From Methanomicrobia archaeon (lineage in GTDB: Archaea > Halobacteriota > Bog-38 > Methanoflorentales > Methanoflorentaceae), in assembly GCA_015661395.1 (NCBI GenBank), contig JACWML010000003.1:1-64000 (forward strand): a stretch of DNA of 64,000 nt, given 5' to 3'. A program made the position numbers and the translations under genes. Shown piece after piece: positions 9,903 to 17,941 of this stretch (its first letter is position 1; every line of letters begins with the position of its first letter). The notes beneath the pieces were generated by a model that saw only the letters and a list, made by a program, of their open reading frames with translations, did not search any database and was not told where the DNA came from.

Positions 9903-12084
9903 CCCCTTTCAAATGAACGATTGGGAGATCGGAAGATTCTTCAGGGTAATACTGGGCGTCCAGGTCCTCGTGTGGGCATGCATCGGTCTCGAGTACTTCA
10001 ACGTGCCCGTGCCGCTTGTCCGTCCATTGGTTTGCTTCATCTATCTGACGTTTGTGCCAGGAATCATACTCCTCCGCGTCCTCAAGGTGCATAGAATCGG
10101 CGCGTCTGAGGTAGTAGTGTACAGCGTCGGGTTGAGCCTGTCAGTCTTGATGTTTGGGATGCTCATGACCGGCGTCGCACTAGCCCCGTTTGGAATCAAG
10201 CCATTTGCAATTGGACCCATCAGTGTCGCGATGAGCATCATCGTGCTGGCCCTGTGTGGAATAAGCTACGTGCGAGATAGACAGTTTTCCAAGCCGGAAT
10301 TTTTTGACACGTCTGACATAATTTCGCCGCAGGTGCTGTTTTTGCTGCTAATTCCCTTCCTGGCGATATTTGGCACGTACTTGATGAATGCTAACGGTAA
10401 CAACGTGCTGCAACTAGTCCTATTGGTCATCTTGATGGCTTTTCCAGTCGCCGTCGCACTACGGATGCTCCCGCAAAAGTACTACGCGCTGGCAATTTTT
10501 GTGATCGCTTTGTCGATACTGTTGCACACGACGTTGATCTCTCCTAACGTATGGGGCGCTGACGTCAACAGTGAGCTCAGCATATCGAACACAATCATAC
10601 ACGATCAGCTTTGGAATCAAGCGATTCCCACCGCGTACAACTCTATGTTAAGCATTGTCATGTTAGTCCCCCTGTACTCAATCTTCTTACACCTCAATGC
10701 CACTTGGATCTTTAAAATCGTCTTTTCCATTCTCTTCTCGTTTGTTCCGTTAGGACTATTTATCGCCTACAAAAACCAAACGAATGCAAAAATAGCGTTT
10801 TTTGCGAGTTTTCTTTTTCTTTCTTTTTTTGATTTCTACGTCACGTTACCAAGTGCGGCACGGGAGGAAATAGGTCTGCTCTTTCTAACGCTGCTGCTCG
10901 TTATTATTTCGCGCCACGACATAAAAACGCCTTCCATTACGACACTCACTATAATATTTGGCGCCTCACTCGTGGTCTCACACTACGGAACCACTTACGT
11001 TTTCTTGATCTTGATCATCGCCGCTTGGCTCGTGGTGCGGAGCCCGCTAGCAATAAACTTAGGATTAAGGCAAACAAACGGCTATAAAATTCTTGGGTCC
11101 AGCGTACTCTTGCTGTGTGTTCTCGCTTATGCGTGGTACGCCTATGTCTCGAATGGAATAAACTTAACGACTGTCGTCAATCTTGGGAACAACATTGTCG
11201 GCGCACTGGGCGAAACCTTTGCATCGACTCCGGGGAGCGCGACAAATCAGGTTACTGGCTTCTCTGGGGCAGCGCTCACTCTGCTTCAAAGTGCTGAGTG
11301 GTGCTTGGATCTCGCTGTGATCGCGCTTAGTGCGGCTGGGCTGCTCTATGCTCTACACTCGCTCAGGCGGGGGATCAAGGGCAATGAACGATTAGGTTTC
11401 AACGGGGAATTCGTCGTCATATCTTTGTGCACCTTTGGACTCATCGGCGCCGGCTACGTCGTGCCTTACCTCGCAAAATCTATTGGGACTGATAGATTTT
11501 TCGACATCAGTCTGATCTTCTTGGCCCCGTACGCTATAGTTGGTGGTGCAGTCACTGCCAATGTGGCATCCCAGTTGCTGCACCGTACTAAACCCACGTG
11601 GAGGTTCGGGAGCCGATTTAACTTAGTAGCAGCTTTTTTGGTCGTGTTTCTGCTGTTCAACTCGGCATTTATTTACCAAGTACTTAATGAACCTAAACTG
11701 GGCAGATTTGCTCTCGACCAAAGTGTTGATTTCTATGTCTACAATAACGGCGAGGTAGCAGCTGCCAATTGGCTAAGCGGGAATGGTTGCTCCTCTGCGT
11801 ACAGTGTCTATGTCGACGTATTTAGGGCCCCTCTGTTAGGATCAGTGAACTTAGCGCCCCAAAACCAAACGGTCAACGTTCTCAGCGGCGATTACGACAT
11901 AAACACGCACCATTATCCCGGCCCCGATTACCTCTTTGAAGGGACTTATAACATCCAGACCTCAGAGTTCCTTCTCCGCAACTCATCGTACGGGGTTGAG
12001 TACGAACACGATCCTTACTCTGGATTGCAAATGTCCCAAATCTATGACAGCGGCGCTGCGCGAGTTCTCGTTGTGACTAGGTGA
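9889..12084 (+). CDS. DUF2206-like polytopic membrane protein
   Basis: This is a large integral membrane protein of 731 residues. About fourteen hydrophobic segments cover residues 15-620, followed by a soluble C-terminal part of about 120 residues (AANWLSGNGCSSAYSVYVDV). The N-terminal NPFQMNDWEIGRF and PLVCFIYLTFVPGIILLRVL blocks match the archaeal DUF2206 family, found in surface-glycan clusters of methanogens. A GT-C transferase, glycan polymerase or oligosaccharide ligase role is plausible, but none is proven. The true start may be the ATG at 9913, although the conserved NPF block before it supports the longer form. The gene overlaps the GT4 upstream and lies 4 nt from the GT4 downstream. 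Confidence 0.75.
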   Translation: MLIRNPFQMNDWEIGRFFRVILGVQVLVWACIGLEYFNVPVPLVRPLVCFIYLTFVPGIILLRVLKVHRIGASEVVVYSVGLSLSVLMFGMLMTGVALAPFGIKPFAIGPISVAMSIIVLALCGISYVRDRQFSKPEFFDTSDIISPQVLFLLLIPFLAIFGTYLMNANGNNVLQLVLLVILMAFPVAVALRMLPQKYYALAIFVIALSILLHTTLISPNVWGADVNSELSISNTIIHDQLWNQAIPTAYNSMLSIVMLVPLYSIFLHLNATWIFKIVFSILFSFVPLGLFIAYKNQTNAKIAFFASFLFLSFFDFYVTLPSAAREEIGLLFLTLLLVIISRHDIKTPSITTLTIIFGASLVVSHYGTTYVFLILIIAAWLVVRSPLAINLGLRQTNGYKILGSSVLLLCVLAYAWYAYVSNGINLTTVVNLGNNIVGALGETFASTPGSATNQVTGFSGAALTLLQSAEWCLDLAVIALSAAGLLYALHSLRRGIKGNERLGFNGEFVVISLCTFGLIGAGYVVPYLAKSIGTDRFFDISLIFLAPYAIVGGAVTANVASQLLHRTKPTWRFGSRFNLVAAFLVVFLLFNSAFIYQVLNEPKLGRFALDQSVDFYVYNNGEVAAANWLSGNGCSSAYSVYVDVFRAPLLGSVNLAPQNQTVNVLSGDYDINTHHYPGPDYLFEGTYNIQTSEFLLRNSSYGVEYEHDPYSGLQMSQIYDSGAARVLVVTR

Positions 12085-12088
12085 CGCA

Positions 12089-13165
12089 ATGAGAGTAGCT
12101 ATTATTCCAACTAGCACGTGGACGGGAGAACGGGCTTATGGCGACTATCTGATTCCTGGCTTAAGAAACAAAGGAATCGAAGTTGACCTCATAGACACGA
12201 GGTACTTTCAAACCCCCCATAGAAAAATCTGGGTGGGCAGCTTGTTGCTAAAAAAAACGTTGATGCATAAAGGCCTCGTAATAGTGCATAACTTGGACAA
12301 CCTCGGCCCTTATCTAATCAAGCGCTCCTTAGAACACGTGAGGCCGATTTCCACTGTTCATGACATCGCGCCGCTTATTCTGCCTTATATGTCTGATTGG
12401 GTAATTAAAGCCGATTTCGGTCTCATACTCCCACGGCTGCTGAATAACAGCAGCCTAATAATCGTACCAAGCCAGTCAACCAAGGGTGATATCATATCGA
12501 AGTTTTCAATTGGTGAAAATAAGATCGCAATCATCGAACAGGGGGTTGACACGTCTTTCTTTTATCCAAGGCATTTCAATCAACAAGTGTTACGAAAATA
12601 TCACATACCAAACCAGTATTTGTTATATGCCGGGACTGATAGCGCGCGAAAGAACTTAGTGAACCTAATACTGGGCTATAGCAAAATATGTGACGAAATC
12701 AGCCACGATTTAGTTCTGGTTGGCATGATAAACCGAGATTACGTTGAACGAGTAGTCACAAGAGTTGTTCACGCGGCAGAAGCACAACAACACATTTCTC
12801 AGAGGATACATTTAGTTGGATACGTCGAGCGCGCTGATCTGCCGTACATTTACAGCTCTGCAAGCGCTTTGGTGCTTCCCTCTCTTTATGAGGGATTCGG
12901 CATGCCCCCATTAGAAGCGATGGCGTGCGGGACGATAGCCGTCGTCTCCAACAACAGCTCTTTACGAGAGATTGTGGATGGTTCTGCCATACTTATCAAC
13001 GACCCCCTAGATCCTGAAGAGATCTCAGCCAGAATTCTACAGGCGCTTGAAAAAGACGATGAAAGCGACTTGAAACAGCGCGGACTTAGCCAAGCGCAAA
13101 AATACACGTGGGAGAATACGGTACAAAAAACTATCGCCGCCTATGACAAGGTAGCACAAATGTAA
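12089..13165 (+). CDS. GT4 glycosyltransferase
   Basis: This 358-residue GT-B glycosyltransferase is the last gene of the 7954-13165 operon. It contains MRVAIIPTSTWTGERAYGDY, STVHDIAPLILPYM, the phosphate-binding YAGTDSARKNLVNLI (the R/K pair of retaining GT4 enzymes), VGYVERADLPYIYSSASAL, and the hallmark LPSLYEGFGMPPLEAMACG with the E-x7-E motif. This pattern is typical of mannosyltransferase-like GT4 enzymes. It lies four bases after the DUF2206 stop. The length is normal and no lesion was seen. Its exact acceptor is unknown. Confidence 0.92.
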   Translation: MRVAIIPTSTWTGERAYGDYLIPGLRNKGIEVDLIDTRYFQTPHRKIWVGSLLLKKTLMHKGLVIVHNLDNLGPYLIKRSLEHVRPISTVHDIAPLILPYMSDWVIKADFGLILPRLLNNSSLIIVPSQSTKGDIISKFSIGENKIAIIEQGVDTSFFYPRHFNQQVLRKYHIPNQYLLYAGTDSARKNLVNLILGYSKICDEISHDLVLVGMINRDYVERVVTRVVHAAEAQQHISQRIHLVGYVERADLPYIYSSASALVLPSLYEGFGMPPLEAMACGTIAVVSNNSSLREIVDGSAILINDPLDPEEISARILQALEKDDESDLKQRGLSQAQKYTWENTVQKTIAAYDKVAQM

Positions 13166-13183
13166 CTGCTTTTTCACGCGTTA

Positions 13184-13370
13184 GCCATTAAATAGCCTTT
13201 TAAGCCACATATAGCGAGATTCCTATGTTGTCACGCTTAATGCGTTGTTTGCTGCCGAAATTCTCAACGTAACAGAACGCCCACACATCCCTTCTCTTGA
13301 CTGCGCCTGATGCTTTTGAAAGCGAGGCGTGCGGTTTCGGTTGACAGTGCAGTGCTTCCACTATCGATGG
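13184..13370 (-). pseudogene. Remnant of a GT2 C-terminus (paralogue of the 6297 gene)
   Basis: The minus strand here aligns at nucleotide level with the end of the 6297-7343 glycosyltransferase. Examples are CTATATGTGGCTTAAAAGGC against CCATATGTGGCTTGAAAGGC (codons for the ICGLKGY tail), GTTGAGAATTTCGGCAG against GTTGAGAACTTTGGCAG, and CAACCGAAACCGCA against CAACCGAAATCGCA. The reading frame is broken by stops. The remnant is in opposite orientation to the living copy 6 kb away. No catalytic part is left. The rest of this intergenic stretch (to 13528) shows nothing else. Confidence 0.75.
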
Positions 13371-13528
13371 GATAAGTCTTCTCTGTGGCAGATCTGTGCT
13401 GTCCGGCACCTATTCTCGGAAGCCGTCGACGTGGCCGATCACGACTCGCTCTGATCTTACTGCTCCTCTTGATGCTAGAGGGCCGGGTACTAATTTTAAG
13501 CAACGGGGGCCTCAGTTTCGAGTCTGGC

Positions 13529-14689
13529 TTAGGCTACTTCACTATCGTCGCCTCTGAATAGTTTATCGTACGAGGTCACAATGTGATCCCACGAATACGC
13601 TGCGATTGCCCTTTTGTATACCTCGGAGCGAAACTCCGCAGACCCTCGGCCATTCTTTTCTATCAAGGTCACTAGATCGCTCAAGCCGATGCTATTCGAG
13701 AAGTAGTATGCGAAGCGACTGCACACCTCTCTGTTGAAAACGTTATCGTGACATACGATAAGATTCTTGGAAATCATTGCCTCCAAGAGACTCGGATTGG
13801 TGCCGCCTACTGAGTGCCCGTGGATATACGCAAGGCAGTGTTGCCGCAACATCCCAAGCACGTCAGCGTCGTATATCGCTCCCAAAAAGAATATATTGGC
13901 TGATTTGCCGTTAGATACACCCCGATACACTCGATGTCGGTATTTATCGCTCGTAAAATCGCCGACGATGACCAACGGATAGTTCGGTCTCGCCTTAACG
14001 AATCCGTCGACGATCATGTGGATGTTGTTTTCAGGCTCCAAGCGTGCTATGAGCAACCAGTAATTGCCCTTTGCTATCGTGCCGCTGGCGGTCTTTCCAC
14101 GGAAGTAGCTGCGTAGTTTAGTCCCATCCCACGACTGAGGTTTCTGCTCGGAAACGCCGTACGGGATGTAGCAAGTCTTGGCGCAATGTCTCTCGCCAAT
14201 GCATCGCTTCAGCTGTTCATTGTCAACAACGATTTTAGAAGCGAGATTAAGTGAGACAGCGAAGAGTAATATGATGATGCTCCGTTCCACCACGGTGTAT
14301 TTGGCGCGCTTCCACTCTAAGCCATCCATGTTCACCACAACCTGCCTCTTCAGCAATCTGGGGATCAGCAGGGACGGCCCACCGTAGATTCCAAGCACGT
14401 AAATGACGTCGCAAATTAGAGAATAGCGCGCGATGAAGTAGCTATCGTATAGAAGCTCGAATGCTTTTCTTACCGTGTAGTTGGCGGGCGGTTTGAGCGC
14501 GAAGTAATCGAGGGTAGCCCCTGTGTCATCAGCGATGTGCTTTCCGCTAGCCGGTTTCTCACAGCTGCAACGAACGCCGTACCCTTTCTGCACGAGGCGC
14601 GGCACGAGATCTGCAAGCATTCGCTCATATCCTCCATAATTGTTTATGCCTCGTGCACCGACGATTCCAACGGTCCTCCTCCGACGCAC
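13529..14689 (-). CDS. GT-B glycosyltransferase, DUF1972 / rhamnosyltransferase type
   Basis: This 386-residue protein starts TVGIVGARGINNYGGYERML, the diagnostic N-terminus of DUF1972 (WchF/RgpA-type rhamnosyl- or glucosyltransferases). CDVIYVLGIYGGPSLLIPRL and VVNMDGLEWKRAKY follow, both typical of that domain. The C-terminal Rossmann half has the YWLLIARLEPENNIHMIVDG phosphate/nucleotide block and IHGHSVGGTNPSLLEAM with the GGTNPSLLEA signature. It would transfer a deoxyhexose or hexose to the growing glycan on the cytosolic face. It lies 5 bases beyond the chimeric ORF on the same strand. The length is normal for the family. Confidence 0.9.
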   Translation of the reverse strand: MRRRRTVGIVGARGINNYGGYERMLADLVPRLVQKGYGVRCSCEKPASGKHIADDTGATLDYFALKPPANYTVRKAFELLYDSYFIARYSLICDVIYVLGIYGGPSLLIPRLLKRQVVVNMDGLEWKRAKYTVVERSIIILLFAVSLNLASKIVVDNEQLKRCIGERHCAKTCYIPYGVSEQKPQSWDGTKLRSYFRGKTASGTIAKGNYWLLIARLEPENNIHMIVDGFVKARPNYPLVIVGDFTSDKYRHRVYRGVSNGKSANIFFLGAIYDADVLGMLRQHCLAYIHGHSVGGTNPSLLEAMISKNLIVCHDNVFNREVCSRFAYYFSNSIGLSDLVTLIEKNGRGSAEFRSEVYKRAIAAYSWDHIVTSYDKLFRGDDSEVA

Positions 14690-14694
14690 GCTAA

Positions 14695-15237
14695 TCAGCT
14701 CGTCTCATGAATTTCACACTTCATCGCTTTGGTGCTTGACGTCGCGAGCGTGCCCGCCGTTCTGTTGTGCCCGCTGAAAACGTCGCTTGCACAAAAAAGA
14801 CCTATTTTGACGCCGTCCCCTAGTGACGACAGCTTCGGTCGATCCGCTCGAGGACGGTAAGTGATCGGGATTTCCGCGATGCGCAAACCGTTCCTCACGC
14901 ATTCTGCGAACACCTGCTTCAATTTCAACGACAACGCGCCGCCTTCGTCTTTGTTTATCTCTTTTTGTCGCACCACCTTAAAAAGAGGCAAAAGTTGGGC
15001 AGAGAATAGCAGATTTCCAGTAAACGGGTTCGTATCGCCGCCTGTGTAGGGTGTGTCTGGGATGAGCTTTTTGAACTCGACACACACATCGAGTACGAGT
15101 TCATGGGCGAATTCCTGACTATATTTAGAAATCACCACCCCTTTTCCAGCCGCCGATACCTGAGCTAACTCCTCTAAAAGGCGAGGTCTCAGCAATTTAT
15201 AGTAGTTTCTGCTTTCGCGATCTTCCATATTGCTCAC
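14695..15237 (-). pseudogene. Chimeric ORF: ATC-hydrolase-like N-terminus joined to a GT2 tail
   Basis: The 180-codon ORF is a patchwork. Residues 1-90 (YSQEFAHELVLDVCVEFKKL, IPDTPYTGGDTNPFTGNLL) resemble the L-2-amino-thiazoline-4-carboxylic acid hydrolase-like family found in methanogens. Residues 105-150 (FAECVRNGLRIAEIPITYRP, then RADRPKLSSLGDGVKIGLF) are unmistakably the C-terminal end of a dolichol-phosphate-mannose-synthase-like GT2. The nucleotide-sugar domain is absent. The remaining tail is unrelated. The ORF is open and could be expressed, but neither half is complete, so I treat it as the product of a deletion or recombination. A second GT2 remnant of the same type lies at 28.7-29.1 kb. 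Confidence 0.65.
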
Positions 15238-15318
15238 TTCGGGAGTACGTGAAAGACTTCGGAGTCAAGCGACCATAGCATTGACGATCGAGCATTTGTT
15301 CGTATTTGGGCTAAAAAA

Positions 15319-15537
15319 ATGCTTCGGCTCGCGTATCTGAACATTGACTCAAACTCATGCCGTGTACCGCTATCACAGTCTGTCAACTGGATTGTCGCAG
15401 CACTCGTAACGTTCACCGTCATCACAGCGTATAGCTATTGCATCAATGCCGAAGAGCATATGCTCGTCGCAGCTTTCAGAGAACATTACGCGGCGTACGT
15501 GAAGCATACGTGGAGACTTCTCCGATTTGTATGGTGA
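15319..15537 (+). pseudogene. C-terminal stump of an ICMT/PEMT-like membrane methyltransferase
   Basis: The last 40 residues, CINAEEHMLVAAFREHYAAY followed by VKHTWRLLRFVW, match the C-terminal signature of the isoprenylcysteine carboxyl methyltransferase / phospholipid methyltransferase family. That signature is EE-x-ML-x-x-x-F, then Y-x-x-Y-x-x-x-T-x-RL-x-P-x. A transmembrane segment precedes it (WIVAALVTFTVITAYSY). The SAM-binding N-terminal three quarters are missing, and the first 20 residues look unrelated. It is probably a dead fragment. It overlaps in time with the other gene debris at 13-15.7 kb. Confidence 0.6.
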
Positions 15538-15688
15538 AGACGTGCGATACTGTGCGAGTGCCTGCATCGAAATGGAACTCGATCTCAAGAAGGCTCAGAA
15601 CAGGCTGACACACTTCAGGCGATATCCCTACACGCAGATCCACGCGCTAGGACACCTAAACTACGACGACATAACAGACGTGGCCTAG
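15529..15688 (+). pseudogene. Fragment of unknown protein containing YCASACI
   Basis: An open plus-strand frame reads LYGEDVRYCASACIEMEL and then a basic segment ending HLNYDDITDV before TAG at 15686. The segment YCASACI is also encoded at 7793-7815, and the nucleotide differences between the two copies fall on third codon positions, as expected if both descend from real coding sequence. I do not recognise the family. A possible start is the ATG at 15572, which would give 38 residues and leave the cysteines outside. Confidence 0.4.
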
Positions 15689-15699
15689 ACCGTGCAGCC

Positions 15700-15751
15700 G
15701 GAAGTGCCAATCCCAGTGCATACCCACACCTTGGTGTGTTTCGGCACTTCC
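15700..15751 (+). repeat. Nested inverted repeat / hairpin
   Basis: GGAAGTGCC (15700-15708) pairs perfectly with GGCACTTCC (15743-15751). Inside the loop a second hairpin forms from CACACC and GGTGTG (15725-15738). The structure follows directly on the stop of the YCASACI fragment. It could be a transcription terminator or the end of a mobile element. There is no T-tract after it. Confidence 0.6.
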
Positions 15752-15929
15752 ACGACAACGTGATTCTTCCAGCGACTGGGATCGAAGTTGCTTTATAATT
15801 CTTCGATCTATCTCATTGCTGCGATGTTTGGGCGTGAAAATGGCTATTTGTCAAAGGTCTCCAACACGGACCTTGCAATCCTCATTTGACATAGCCCCCT
15901 CTTGAAAGACTGGCAGGTGGTGACTGCAA

Positions 15930-16700
15930 GTGGCAATGTGCAGGTATGGTGGATGTTCAGAGACGGCACGCGGCGACTCCGCATGGTGCATACTTCATCT
16001 CGATTTCCCCAAGGAAGATGATCCGGAGTTCACGCGTATACGGGATGAAAAGCAGCTCAAGACGAAAGAAAAGATACAAGGCGGTGATCTCAATTTTGAG
16101 GGCACTAACATCTATGGCGTCGACGCATCGGAGCTCAGCATCCCGGTACAGAATAATGCAATCTTTAAGAATGCAACCATAAAAGGGCGTGTTAAGTTTG
16201 AACGAACGAAGATAGAACAGGACGCCTCATTTGAAGGAGCGAAGATAGAGAAGAACGCCTCGTTTGCCGGGGCGGAGATAGGAGGGGAAGCTCGGTTTGA
16301 AGAGGCGGAGATTGGAGGAGACGCCACGTTCGCCGGGGTGGAGATCGGGGGGGAGGCTTGGTTTAAACGAGCGAAGATAGGAGGATATGCCACGTTTGCC
16401 GGGGCGCAGATAGGAGGAAACGCTTGTTTTGGAACGGTGGAGATAGGAGGAGACGCTTGGTTTGGAGGGGCGGAGATAGGAGGAGACGCTCGGTTTGAAG
16501 AGGCGGAGATAGGAGGGGAAGCTTGGTTTAGAGGAGCGCAGATAGCAGGCGACGTTCGGTTTGAAGAGGCGGAAATTGCAGGGGACATTCGGTTTGAAGA
16601 GGCGGAAATTGCAGGGGACGTTCGCCTTCAAGGAGCGAAGATAGGGGGGGAAGCTTGTTTTGAAGGAGCGGAGATAGGAGGGACGCTGAATTTGGTCTGA
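15930..16700 (+). CDS. Pentapeptide-type repeat protein with N-terminal Cys/His motif
   Basis: This 256-residue protein has two parts. The N-terminus CRYGGCSETARGDSAWCILH has a C-x4-C-x10-C-x2-H pattern, a small probable metal-binding head also seen in methanogen pentapeptide proteins. From about residue 75 to the end it is made of some eighteen near-identical decapeptides of the form AEIGGEAWFE, a right-handed beta-helix (pentapeptide PF13576-like) pattern with a bulky F every tenth residue and I at the middle position. The DNA repeat unit is 30 bp and highly conserved, so the array probably expands and contracts. Start: GTG at 15930 with GGTGGTGA eight bases upstream; the ATG at 15936 is an alternative. 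The function is unknown. Confidence 0.85.
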   Translation: MAMCRYGGCSETARGDSAWCILHLDFPKEDDPEFTRIRDEKQLKTKEKIQGGDLNFEGTNIYGVDASELSIPVQNNAIFKNATIKGRVKFERTKIEQDASFEGAKIEKNASFAGAEIGGEARFEEAEIGGDATFAGVEIGGEAWFKRAKIGGYATFAGAQIGGNACFGTVEIGGDAWFGGAEIGGDARFEEAEIGGEAWFRGAQIAGDVRFEEAEIAGDIRFEEAEIAGDVRLQGAKIGGEACFEGAEIGGTLNLV

Positions 16701-16752
16701 TGGCAGTACGAGCGACGCGTTGTGTAAGTCGTCAATTTGACGCTCTAACGCC

Positions 16753-17112
16753 TCATACTCGCGCCAAAGACGTTAAGTTCCCAAAGAAGAGGTTTCCCAT
16801 GCCAAGGCCGAGCAGAGTCAATACAACTGCAAACGCGATGAGGATGATGACTAGGACTACAAGTGCGATAATTTCAGCGATTGCGAGAACGAATCCAAAC
16901 CGTATGCCAAATCCGATGAGCCCTCCAAAGCCGAGATGCATCAACTCATCGAGTGCGTTACGCGGTGGCTCGGGTAGCTCGACGCTTGCACGATACGACG
17001 AGGTAGTTGACTCCTGAGGTGCAGGTATCGGCGTATTCTGCGGTAGTAGTTCGCCACATCATCTACAAAACTCAGCATTTGCGTAGTTAATGGCCATACA
17101 TTTCTCACACAT
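16753..17112 (-). pseudogene. Zinc-ribbon membrane protein with in-frame TGA
   Basis: The track lists only the last 63 codons (16753-16944). Read upstream in the same frame, the sequence continues to an ATG at 17112: MCEKCMAINYANAEFCR, TGA, CGELLPQN, a Ser/Pro/Glu linker, then MHLGFGGLIGFGIRFGF and two hydrophobic spans. CxxC-x(10-11)-FCR-x-CG is the zinc_ribbon_2 pattern found at the N-terminus of many archaeal membrane proteins, where the residue at the TGA (17059-17061) is usually K, W or H. The gene is thus a 119-residue zinc-ribbon/TM protein interrupted at codon 18. It may be a recent nonsense mutation, a sequencing error or a read-through; a GTG at 17133 is an alternative start. Confidence 0.7.
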
Positions 17113-17162
17113 CGTGCGGTCTGCTTCTTCCACGTTACCAGATCCTGCGCATTATTTTCGGC

Positions 17163-17912
17163 TTAACGGTCTTCTTTTTTCGGGCCGAATAATCGAGACC
17201 AAAAACCGACTTTAGGAGCAGGTAAGCGTAACGTCAGCAATTCGACTTGCTTCTGCATCGTCTCCTTATCGGCTTTCAATTCAAGCGAGTGGCCCTTCTC
17301 AACTTGTAGTGCCACTTCGAGGCTTGTTTTGTCCTTTTCCAGGAGCTCAATGCGGTGCTGCAGGCCAGTGACAACAACGTTTTTCGATGCTTCTGATTCC
17401 CGCAGCTTTTCCATCAAAGAGCGGCTGCGCTCTTCAGATTCCTTCAGATTAGCATCGAGCTTCTGCGTAACACTTTCAAGTTCTTCAAGCGAGCTCTCGA
17501 GCTGTTGGATACTCGCAGAACGGTCTGCCTTAATCTGTCGCAGTTGCTTCTCACAGTCGGCGCGGATTAGCTGTGTCTCAGCATCATGCTCAGCGAAAAG
17601 CTTCTCAATCCTTTTCTCGTGTTCGTCGCGCACGCGTTGCACTATACTTGCGGTTTCCGCACGCTGATTTTGGGCTTGTTTTTCGTATTCCGCGCGTTGC
17701 AGCTGCCGCGTTTCTTCAGAACTAGCTCGCAGTGCTTCCATTTCACGTCCATAGTCGGCTAGTGTTTTTTTCTCTGCGTAGTGCTCTTCGACGATCTGGG
17801 CCAGGAACGCCGAGAGCGATTTACCCTCAGTTGCCGCTTGCTCTTTGAGAAGCGATGCCAAGTCGGACGTTAATGCAATCGAATAACGAGTTTTTCCGCT
17901 TTCCTGCGCCAT
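17163..17912 (-). CDS. Ribbon-helix-helix / long coiled-coil protein
   Basis: This 249-residue protein has the N-terminal segment TRYSIALTSDLASLLKEQAA, TEGKSLSAFLAQIVEEHYAE (residues 8-48), with the beta-helix-helix pattern of a CopG/Arc ribbon-helix-helix DNA-binding domain. Residues 50-220 are one long charged coiled coil (AEYEKQAQNQRAE, RDEHEKRIEKLFAEHD, LEELESVTQKLDANLKE). The end is VGFWSRLFGPKKEDR. It is probably a dimeric DNA-binding protein with an extended rod, perhaps a regulator or a DNA-organising or partition-like factor. The region just upstream holds seven TGCTGCA-type heptamers, the most likely operator. No partner gene such as a toxin or ParA was found beside it. Confidence 0.75.
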   Translation of the reverse strand: MAQESGKTRYSIALTSDLASLLKEQAATEGKSLSAFLAQIVEEHYAEKKTLADYGREMEALRASSEETRQLQRAEYEKQAQNQRAETASIVQRVRDEHEKRIEKLFAEHDAETQLIRADCEKQLRQIKADRSASIQQLESSLEELESVTQKLDANLKESEERSRSLMEKLRESEASKNVVVTGLQHRIELLEKDKTSLEVALQVEKGHSLELKADKETMQKQVELLTLRLPAPKVGFWSRLFGPKKEDR

Positions 17913-17941
17913 TTACCCCTCTTGGTTCGGTCTTTTTCAAT

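Noticed and set aside
16112-16588. 158- and 134-codon minus ORFs across the repeat gene
   Set aside because: Their repeats are the mirror of the decapeptide array on the plus strand, whose codons give the sensible beta-helix pattern.
16700-17017. 105-codon plus ORF rich in Arg, Met and Pro
   Set aside because: Antisense to the zinc-ribbon membrane protein, which has recognisable cysteine motifs and membrane spans.
17059-17061. TGA as a selenocysteine codon
   Set aside because: The position between R and C in a zinc knuckle normally holds W/K/H, not Cys, and I saw no SECIS-like hairpin; a nonsense change is simpler.
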